Source: Laetiporus sulphureus 93-53
Lineage: Eukaryota > Basidiomycota > Agaricomycetes > Polyporales > Laetiporaceae
Assembly: GCF_001632365.1 (NCBI RefSeq)
Contig: NW_024468522.1
Location: 63,124-127,123, forward strand
Length of the DNA: 64,000 nucleotides
Direction: 5' to 3'
This document shows positions 55,579 through 64,000 of the stretch, piece after piece. The position numbers were made by a program, and so were the translations under genes. How positions within the stretch are numbered: the stretch's first letter is position 1; each line of letters starts with the position of its first letter. Below the pieces are notes generated by a model that ran no database searches, had not been told where the DNA came from, and saw only the letters and a list, made by a program, of their open reading frames with translations.

Positions 55579-58296
55579 TCATGGTATGACGAACGTCGCA
55601 CTCCACTGACCCGGTGGAATATCAACCTCCTCGTCATTCAGATACCACGCTCCTAACACATACAAATGAGCTTTGCACACGTCGACGATTCAGGGACGGC
55701 CACTCACGATCGCCCGACATCGTCTTCTCGTTGTAGGTCTGCCCGTCACCTAGCCAGTACATCCGGTTGCGAACGCCATCCGCAAGCTCGTAATCAAAGT
55801 CTTCCCAGCGGGGGTGCTCATACGCGCGTACAGCGTGTAGACATGACCCTATGCATAGCTTTTCAGCATTAAACGATGTTTTGGTGGAACGTTCGTGCTC
55901 ACCGGGCCACAGCGCGACGTTGCGGCCCTCTTCCTTGCCCATCTTGTACCATGACCTACATTTCTCGCTATATACAGTCTGCACGTGAAGATGGTGTCAG
56001 CAGATATCAACGACGATAGAGTCCACAGAGCAGACCTTCGGGAAGTAGTGCTTCAAAAGACGATATCGTTCAGTTCATATTCCTCGCCGAGCCAGATCAA
56101 CCCACTCGCCTCCAAATATTTATCAAAATCCTTCACCGCATCCGCCTTCGCCTCGATGCTCTTCAGCCGCTCACGTTGCATCTTCTTCGCTGCGGCAATT
56201 GCATACTCGACCTGCCGCTCGATCAACACCAGCAGTGAGCCGGAGCCAAGGGCCGAGTTCGGGCCGAGTGCCATGAACCAGTTCGGAAACCCATCGGTGC
56301 AGACGGCCAGGTATGTTGAGGGATGCGGGGTCCATTTTTCTTGTATGGACACACCGCCGCGGCCGATGAGGGGGAAGTCGAACTGGAAAGAATAGTCATA
56401 TCCTGCGGGAGCACGGAGAGGCGGATGTTAGTGTGGAAAGAATATGGGAGGATGGTGATGATTATCTCAAACCCACCGGTGGCGCAGATAATGATGTCAA
56501 CATCGGTATGTTGGCCATCGTTTGTCTCGATGCCCTTCGAGGTGATCCGGCTGATATCCTTTGGTACAAAGTCCACCTGTGCCGCAGAGGGTCGTCTGTA
56601 CACATTCCAAACATTCAGGAGAAAGAGGAGTCGCATACGTTATCTGCACAAAGAGCTTCAAGATATCCAGGCCCTGACGTCAGTCGTCTGCAAGCCACGC
56701 CAAAATCGGGTAGCACTAGCAAGGTTCGCAATCGATGCCAAGCACACGTCAGAAGGCTGAATTGGGGGGATCTGCGAAGAAGCGAAGAGACGAACAATGA
56801 TCCATGATCCACGGCTTTTTCGCGAGCTTCTTCCGCATATGCACCGTGAACGCATCGCGGCCGGCCTGCTGCTGCACACTACCTCGCAGAGTGCTGGCAT
56901 GCGCGGACTGTGCGACATGAAAGTCATCAGCAGTCGGCAGACCCATCACGAGGCGAACAAATCTTACGTTCAGGTCTGACTCGAGCTCATGGCGAAACTG
57001 TTTATAATACCCCGGATCCTCAAAAGCTTCCTTGTCCGCCTCGCTAAACGTGTCTGCTCACAGGTCAAACATTTTGATGTCAGTGTCACATCGTGCAACT
57101 TGAAAGTTCAACCGATCACCACGCACAGTTCTCCGCATCCGGATCGCGCTTCATCAGCTCCGCGAGCTTCGCGCTCGCAAAGGGCGTCGAGATCCACGTC
57201 TTGCCACGCACAAAATTGTAGATCTTACGCACGCGCGGCTGCAGAGCGGGCACGATCTGGATGGCGCTCGAGCCCTGTAGTGTACAGCACCGCGGCCGTT
57301 AAAGCTTTACCGCAAAAGCTATGAGGAGCCCATGCTCACCACACCGATCACGCCGACCGTCTTGTCCTTCCACTGCCACTCCTCGACAGCCTCCTGCCAG
57401 GTGCGCTTGCCCACGTCAAAGTCAGCGGTATGAAACAACTGGCCCTTGAACGTCCGCAACCCATCAATCTCGGGCCACTTCCATCGGCTGAGGCTGCCGA
57501 GACCCGTGAAGAGGATATCCGCCGTATCGGCGAACTCCTCGTAGCCCACGTCTGCGTTTCCTTCGTTGTTTGGATTGCTCGAGGAGGAAGGGACAGGTCG
57601 GCGGATGCGTAGATGCCACTTGCCTGTGGGCTCGTCGTACCGCGCGTGCACGACGCGGTGCTGAAGCTTGATGTAGCGCATGAGCTTGTACTTCTCGACG
57701 ACAGATTCTAGATAGGCACGAATTTCTGGACCGGGGGCGTAGAAGCTCGACCAGTCGGTCTGTAGACAGTGTTCACATCAGTCAGGTGAAAAGTGCAAAT
57801 TGTGGTCGAAGAGTGACCTTCGGCTCGAAGGTAAGCTGGTACTATAGTGCGATCTAGATCAGCAACCTTTTATGAGATGGATAACTGTGATGGATGTACG
57901 CAGTGGGCAGGGATATCACATGCCAATCCGCTGTAGAGCAGCGATTAAGAAAGATGCTACAAAGTCTTAGGCGTATACGCACGGATATTTGTTGGAATAC
58001 CACGTCCCGCCGACGCCTGCGTTCTTGTCATATATCGTTAGTTCGACGTTCGGGATTCTTTGCGGGAACCTACGGGCCGTTCGTACGCTCTTGTAGCATT
58101 CATACGCAGCTGAGACAAGGTCTGCATACCTGATTCCCGCAATGATCCCGCTGAAGCCTGCGCCTATCGCGACAACCTTGATCGGCCTGTATTCGTCGAT
58201 CGAGAAGTCCCCTAGCTTGAAGTTACTGTCGGCATCGCTCGTGGCGAGGCCATTGGATATACCGTTCGTTGGAGAGTCTTTACGCATGGTAGGCAT
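55579..58296 (-). CDS. Flavin-dependent (Baeyer-Villiger-like) monooxygenase, 616 aa, 15 exons
   Basis: Uses FAD, NADPH and O2 to insert oxygen into organic substrates; the substrate is unknown. Exons: 58130-58296, 57983-58069, 57900-57930, 57818-57841, 57340-57759, 57127-57274, 56968-57053, 56796-56907, 56639-56715, 56477-56576, 56110-56402, 56036-56050, 55903-55978, 55708-55848, 55579-55652. They total 1851 nt, an exact reading frame. Motifs: FAD-binding VVAIGAGFSG; FKGQLFHTADFD, a variant of the FxGxxxHxxxW signature; second Rossmann VIGVGSSAIQ; C-terminal CATGYDYSFQFDFPLIGRGG and HPRWEDFDYE. Exon 12 is only 15 nt, and the intron before it uses a GC donor. N-terminal residues 1-35 are polar. 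There is no signal peptide or membrane anchor, so it is likely cytosolic. No biosynthetic neighbours are visible. Confidence 0.9.
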
Positions 58297-59122
58297 CGCG
58301 AAGTCGTATTGTCAGGCTAAGTCCGCACACAGAATGCGCTATCAGGACCTCGAAGGTTTCCAGAGTCAAATTCACAGCAACACACGCTTATATGCACTTG
58401 GCAATGTGGGCTGAGTTTGCCCGAAAAGTCGTAGCCGAAAGTAGTATCCATCGGACTCTCATGCTCCCGTCCAGGCTTATGGGATCGTGCTGCTGCGTTC
58501 TGATCCCGTGTCCGCCGAACAGTCATGCACCCAGACAGTGTCCGAATGGATGACCATTGCGAAAGGGCCCCAGATCATCCACGGAGAAGGTCCCAGAGAT
58601 ATGGAAGCTAAAGATGGCCTGCGATAAAAGTTTAATGCTCCGCGAAGCTTCGGACCACAAGCCGCTCAAGTTATGCAGAAATTGATTGATGTAGCACTGT
58701 AAGCCTAGCGGGTGCGTTTGCAAGGAGTATATCCGAGTGACCAGAACAACTCTGGAGACCGCCGTCGCAATATGTGAATGCATATTATATTGGTTGCTCA
58801 CCGATTCATATGGCAGTCCTTGAGAGTATCTATACCCACCTTCTCCGTCAAACGACAAATCACGAAGTAGACGCTCTGCGTTAATTCTCGAGACTCGTCG
58901 AGTTCAAGCGACATTCCAGATATCGTCGCGCAGCCTCCTCCGAAACAATGTGGTTGCGTGCGATAGTGCACTGATGGACGAAGCAGATGAGTGTGGCGAG
59001 GACACCAGGGCCGAGCGCTGATGTAGGCAAGATGATGCACATCACCCGCGCGTCGCCCGCGTCTCCACAACGTCTCGCTTTCCCCACCTCCACCACCAAC
59101 GCTGACACTTTTCGTTCACTAT
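58297..59122. other. Divergent promoter region
   Basis: Lies between the leftward monooxygenase start (58296) and the rightward start at 59123. No convincing TATA or further gene is recognised. Confidence 0.5.
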
Positions 59123-61484
59123 ATGCGCCCATTGACATTGCACTCTTCTGCCCTCAACGATGCCGAATATACCGTGTACACCGCCTGTCTCCGCGACCTC
59201 TCCGAGGAGGACGAAAACGACCCGGACCACGTCGCCGCTCCGCGCGCCGACTCGTACAACACGGACTTCACCGTCGGCGTGCGCGAGGCAAGGGCGTGGC
59301 TGAGGGGGAGATACAGAAGCCTTGCACCTGGGGTGCTCGATTCGGTGCGCATGTTGCGGTAATCTACACCAAAGCGGTCGCCGTCTCACTGGGCGTGCTC
59401 GTAGATCTTGAGACTGTTCTGCCCGAAGCTTGCGCCCGGAGAGTCCTTGACGGGCGGCCAAATGTTCGCTGTCCTCCGTCTGGTGCACCATGCATTGAAC
59501 GGCAAGGACGTGGACAAGAATTTGGTCTTTGTCCAGGGTGAGTGGGATAGGGTCTATCGCTCATGGTTACCGTGTCCGTCGTCCGCAGTCTTTCGGTGTG
59601 GACACAGAATCGGCTTGTGCAATTCTCTGGCATACTGCTTAATCCGGCACAAGTTGTTCACTGATGGCGACACTGATGAAGGAATGACCTTTCTGATAGA
59701 GACAGTGCATATGTTGATGTCGTCCTGTCCTGTCTCCTGCACAGCCATTCATCATGCTTTTGATCACTACATTGACGAGCTAACCGTACTATGCAGCCTA
59801 CCCCGACATACCAGCCACCGAATCCGACTATGATCCCCGCCCTTCCCAACCCGTCCCACCTACTTCCGACTTCAACACATCTATACTCTCCCCCACCTCC
59901 GACACCAACCCCTTTCACTACCACCACGATGCGCAAGCCAAACCCAACGATCTCCCTCTGCCTTTATCACGCCCCGTCCCCGCCAAGCCCACCATTCCCG
60001 CTCCTCCCCTGCCGAGCCCACCGCCCGCTCTTCCTCCCAAACCCGGCAACACGAACCCCTTCCTGACAAGCCTGCGCGCACGCCGCAGCTCCGAAGACGA
60101 GCCTCCCTTGCACTTCCATGCCTCCACCCCATTCGCCTCCCGCGCCCGCAGCGAGGGCCGCGGTCCGCCTCTGCCCCCGCGCAAGCACAGCATGCCCGCG
60201 CCCGCCATGCCGCCTCCTCGGCACGCCTCCCAGACGCAGACGCGCCCCACACACGCGCACCATACCTCCTCCGCATCGCTCTCCGCGCCGAACGCCAATC
60301 TGCTCATTCAGCAAAGCCTTACCGCCACGCGCGTTGCGCAGAGCCTGAAGCGCGCGGAGCACCGCCTCGAGCAGGAGCGCGTGCTCGAGGTTCTCAAGAG
60401 CAGCAGTGACACGAACGGGAGGACGAGGAGTAACAGTCCGATGGTGGAAGAGCGCGAGCGCGAACGGGCGGCGTCGACCTCGGGCTCGAGCTCGGCGGAT
60501 AGAGAGTGGGAGAAGGAGAAGCGACGGATGCCGACGCTCCCGCCGAGGCCAAAGGTGAGCCCGCCGGCATCGACTATGTCGGGTTCCACGGCGCGCTCGA
60601 TGGAGCAAGTCGCCCGCGCTACGCTGCCTTATAGGCACTCCAGCGCCATGCCAATGCCATCCTTCCGCTCTCCGCCGTCCTCAGTCCACACTGCACCCGA
60701 ATGCACCACCTCGCCTGCGCTCACGCCTCCCCGCCCACTGAACGACCTCCCACCAGAACCGCCCCCCACCCACCCCGACAGGAAGCCCGTGTCCGCCCTC
60801 GTGCTAGATTCCGATCGCGAGCGCGGAGTCCTTCCCCCACTCGAATCTCCGCACCTCTTCCGCTCGCGCTCGATGCATCACCAGGCGCCCCCGCCCATCC
60901 CGCCACACCGGAAGAAGCGCCCCGAGAGCGTGCAGATCACGCCGACGTCGACCTCGCCCGTCGACTCGCCGTTCGCGTCGCCCGTCAGAGGCGCACATGC
61001 GTTGCCCTCTTCGGGCGCGTCCATCCACAGCAGCACCAGCCAGCCCGCGCTCTCGCGGCATTCATCGCTCTCGGCGCGCTCGCGGCATAGCGACGGGATC
61101 GCGGAGCCGATTGCGAATTTGCAGCGCACGCTGAGCACTCTTCACCAAAAGGCGCAGCCGCGTCTCGATTCGGCGCGGTTCAAGGCCGAGGCGGCGTTTG
61201 CCCCGCGCGGGTTCGTGCAGCATTCGCAGCCGGGCTCGCGTTGGCTGAGGCAGGAGGGCGAGGAGCGTTTGATGAGCGAGGATGAGACGGATACGGGGCG
61301 TGATGATGAGAGTGTGGGGCAGGACGTGGAGGAGACGGAGAGCGAGAAGGAGAGGAATGAGCGGTTGAGGAAGCTTAGGCTTGGGAATAGGGATGAGGTA
61401 CCGGCGGTGGACCGTCCGCAGCAGGTGGGCGTCGAACGGGACGACTTGAAATGGCCCGCTGGAAATGGATGGAAGCGATTGTAG
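59123..61484 (+). CDS. Proline/serine-rich protein with an EH-like N-terminal domain, 680 aa
   Basis: Three exons: 59123-59344, 59405-59537 and 59797-61484. Together they make 2043 nt, an exact frame. Introns have GTGCGC...TAG and GTGAGT...CAG borders. The N-terminal ~118 residues (REARAWLRGRYRSLAPGVLD, then LTGGQMFAVLRLVHHALNG) look like an EH/EF-hand-type helix pair, as in endocytic and signalling scaffolds, but this is a pattern judgement. The rest is low-complexity: Pro-rich SH3-ligand-like motifs (PPLPPRKH, LPPRPK, PPIPPHRKK), NPF twice early in exon 3 (TNPFHY, TNPFLT), a short helix (LKRAEHRLEQERVLEVLK) and an acidic C-terminal tail (EDETDTGRDDESVG). NPF motifs bind EH domains, so endocytosis or actin patches is a reasonable guess. 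The second intron (259 nt) is long. Confidence 0.75.
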
Positions 61485-61738
61485 ATGATTACCTACGCGG
61501 GACTGCTCGCACGCGCGCACCGTATTCATAGCATCTTGGATAATCTTTGTTGCAGGAGCGTACGTTTGGCAGGCAGGTAGATGTATCTAATGAGTCACTA
61601 TAGTTAATGCGTACTATGATACATAAATATGAAGTAGATCCACGATATATAAGTTACAGAGAACACGCATGAAGAGGCTGCAGAGAGGGAAACAGATAGG
61701 GTGGAAGATCCAAATCCAGGCGCGGAAATTGGGGACGG
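61485..61738. other. 3' intergenic region between convergent genes
   Basis: Receives the 3' ends of the EH-like gene (plus) and the G-alpha gene (minus). No other feature is seen. Confidence 0.6.
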
Positions 61739-64000
61739 TTAGACAAAGTCTGCCTTGTGTAGATGTTTTTGTACAAGCGCGTCTCGCACTGGATGCGTTA
61801 TCAGTAGGTGATCGAGCATAGCTGCCTCAGCGACATACCTGACGCAAGTGTGGATGAGGTTGCCTTGGTATCCTATGGAACGGGCTCAGCCCAACCCCCA
61901 AAGCCAAGAAAAACTGACTTACAACCACGGAGGTGACGTATCCGTAGAACGATCGTGGTTCCGGAGAAAAGTCCTTGTGCTGGTCACGAAACTTGTGATG
62001 AAGGTCTGCAGGAAAATCCCCAGCACGTCAACCAAAGCACGCCATGCTGTGCGTCGCACTCACATTTAGCAAGGACAGGCGCGGTGTTCTCCCTATCGCC
62101 GTAGCTCGACAAGTACTTGTTGATCCTGACCCCCGCGCGGAGTTTCTTCGACAGCAAATCATACTTGTTCAGGAACACTACAGCCGTCCGTCAGCCACCT
62201 ATCCTATCGCTCAGGGAATGGACATGGCCGGACGCACGGATGATGATGCACTTGGCGAGCAGCTTGGACGAGACGATGCTCTTCCAGAGGATGAACGAGT
62301 CCTCGAGGCGGTTGACGCGCTTATCCTCGGCGAGCGTCTCGTCGAAGCACGAGATCGGGGCGAGGAAGAGGATCGCGTTGGCGTCCTCGAAATATGGCAG
62401 CCAGGCGGCGCGCTGAGGTGACGTCGGATGTGGAAGTACGAATGCGTAATGGGAGGGACGTACCGACGTTCGAGAGCCACCGACGTCGTAAATGATCCAT
62501 TCTTTTGAGATTGAGCGATCCACGCCAGCTACGCAGTGATAGAAGATGAGTCTGTCAGCTCAGGATAATGACAGCGACCGATGGCCGTAGCCACAGCAAT
62601 AGTTTGGAAGCATGCACGGACAAGTATGTCACTCCAATCCGTGAAACGAGATAACTAACGGAATGTTACGATACTCACCAGTGTTTTCAAAGTTCAAGCT
62701 GTACTCCTGCACGCCGAGCGTGCGTAGCCGTGCCCGAACGACGTCGTCATCAGATGGCTCGTACGTGCGCGTGGCGATGCGTTCCACGTCGTCAAGGAAG
62801 CTGAGAGAGGAATGTCAGTATGAGGAAACGGAGTGTCCAAATGTGTGCAGACACTCGCTACGAGCCGTGAGCACAGAGCCATAAAGGTGAGGACCACCGT
62901 CGAACAAACATCGCAGCTGGTACTGCATGCGAAGCGGTGGCAAAAGTCGTATATACCAACCCATGCAGTTGCTATACTGCACGCTGCACAGCAATCCAGC
63001 CTGACGAGCCAGACCGCCCAAGTCCTGGATATCACGTCGTCCCACCGCCCAAATGATCGCGTGCATATCCAGGATGACAAGAATGCAGTCCTGGACATCA
63101 CGTTGTCCCACCCAAATAAAGGCATGCATGCATGACAGTAACAGGAACACTCACTATCCACCGCTCTCCTCCATCTGCATCTTCCTCCTCTTAAGCATCT
63201 CCCTAACCACCTCGTCCTCCCACAGCGCCCTAACATCCTCCCCACACCCCGCCACAATCTCCGTGACATCGTCCAACCCCGTCCTCCCCATCACCGGGCT
63301 CGCGGCGCGGATCCTGCCGCCTTCCTGCTGCGGTGCGAACAGTGCATCACGCAAGGACCGTCCCGAGCGAAGGCACAGATCCTGGGAGCGGACGTTCCGC
63401 GCGTGGGCATACGTGCTCTCGAATGGCGCGTCGGAGGCGCCGTAGGGTGATGGCGATCGTGCTGAGTGAGGCTCGGGGTCCGTCTCCGAGGAGGCGGCGC
63501 CGAGGCGCTGCTTGAGGTCGGCCTCTACCTGGCGAAGGGGCCCGAGCCGCAGCTTGAGCAACGCGTGCTTGCTCGTGAAGGCGAGCGGTGCGGGGGGTGC
63601 GGACGTGGATGTCGGTGATGGCTCGGTGGCTGTGGGGGAGCTGTCGGCGCTGTTTGGATCTGGGCGGCCGGCGGAGGGCGGACGGATGGGCGATGGGGAG
63701 CTGTTGGATGCTGCGAGCTCTTCGGCGAGGGCGTCGAGGATGAGGTTGACGGAGCGGACGAGGTTGAGCTGGATGACGGCGCGCCAGGAGATGCGCTCCT
63801 CCTGCCACGCCTGCGGTGCAAAGTTGAGCTGGAAGTCTATATATATAACAGAGCCGGGATGAGCATGCTGCCAGTCCGCGAAACACGCAACGCACTCTTC
63901 AGCACCGTTGACTTTCCTGAAGCAAGCGGACTCGTCAGCACTGATCGAATGCGGCACAAGGTTCAGACACGCACCGCTTTCACTCTGTCCGAGGAGAAGC
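61739..64000 (-). CDS. Atypical G-protein alpha subunit, partial (N-terminus beyond window)
   Basis: A GTP-binding switch in receptor signalling at the plasma membrane. Exons right to left: 63975-64000 (partial), 63896-63916, 63155-63836, 62679-62800, 62464-62528, 62238-62412, 62064-62177, 61923-62005, 61839-61872, 61739-61788 (stop TAA). The first exon junctions build a P-loop reading GQSESGKSTVLK. Then come NFQLNFAPQAW and NLVRSVNLILDAL, a long Ser/Pro-rich insert, switch I-like VVRARLRTLGVQE and switch II DVGGSR. FLNKYD (the NKxD base-binding motif) and a short C-terminal helix HLHKADFV follow. Canonical G-alpha has DVGGQR, so the catalytic Gln is Ser. All intron borders are GT-AG. The 348-nt intron at 62801-63154 is unusually long. 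Myristoylation at the N-terminus cannot be judged. Confidence 0.9.
62801..63154 (-). repeat. Long G-alpha intron with a ~66-bp internal direct repeat
   Basis: The block AGTCCTGGATATCACGTCGT... (from about 63020) recurs as AGTCCTGGACATCACGTTGT... (from about 63086), each followed by CCCA-CC-CAAAT and a GCATGCAT/GTGCAT word. The other introns of this gene are about 50-75 nt. Confidence 0.65.

Noticed and set aside
60108..60638. Arg-rich minus-strand frames opposite the EH-like gene
   Set aside because: High GC and Pro/Ser-rich coding on the plus strand leave antisense frames open. They show Arg/Gly-rich shadows only.
1..64000. CRISPR-like arrays, operons, Shine-Dalgarno sites
   Set aside because: The window is eukaryotic. 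The tandem repeats seen lack the unique-spacer structure of CRISPR.

Overview
The window is nuclear DNA of a filamentous basidiomycete, most likely an agaricomycete. This rests on genes split by many 50-60 nt introns, a flavin monooxygenase with 15 coding exons, an atypical fungal G-alpha, and several decayed families typical of these genomes. There is no prokaryotic gene organisation and no CRISPR array. The species cannot be fixed from the sequence.

There are two compartments. From 1 to about 54.5 kb the DNA is repeat-rich, AT-rich and CpG-poor, and holds almost only transposons and broken genes. (1) 1-8687: a decayed Ty3/gypsy chromovirus (element A; 5' LTR outside the window) with gag, pol and an extra ORF before the 3' LTR. 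(2) 9.4-12.5 kb: a DOCK-type exchange-factor pseudogene. (3) 17.8-19.4 kb: a WD40 pseudogene. (4) 19742-20463 and 37952-38626: two solo LTRs of a second family, each with a perfect 5-bp target duplication. (5) 21.6-22.7 kb: an F-box/LRR-like remnant. (6) 24.2-25.5 kb: an old integrase remnant with an antisense ORF. (7) 25446-26732: a 1.29-kb palindromic foldback whose arms contain a degenerate CTAGTACTAAG-type satellite. (8) 28.5-32.2 kb: several tandem repeats. (9) 32.9-34.6 kb and 35.8-36.9 kb: a zinc-finger-like remnant and a TET/JBP-like dioxygenase remnant. (10) 38860-43493: a complete LTR element (element B) with 734-bp LTRs, a TGATG duplication and only a gag ORF. (11) 44497-45460: a 964-bp TRIM-like element, with a related solo LTR at 45579-45829. 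(12) 48290-54714: a dead monooxygenase copy whose first intron holds a 4.55-kb inverted-repeat element (element C) with a 230-N assembly gap.

From about 54.5 kb to the end the DNA is GC-rich and carries three genes that read as intact: a 616-aa flavin monooxygenase (55579-58296, minus), a 680-aa proline/serine-rich protein with an EH-like N-terminus (59123-61484, plus), and a G-alpha subunit (61739 to the window end, minus, N-terminus missing).

Elements A and B share LTR, leader and gag sequence. A has a (now dead) pol and B has none, so B looks like a gag-only partner mobilised in trans by relatives of A. Nonsense codons in A and in the dead monooxygenase are nearly all TGA. All ten differences between B's LTRs are transitions and most are at CpG. 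Both facts fit decay by cytosine methylation and deamination.
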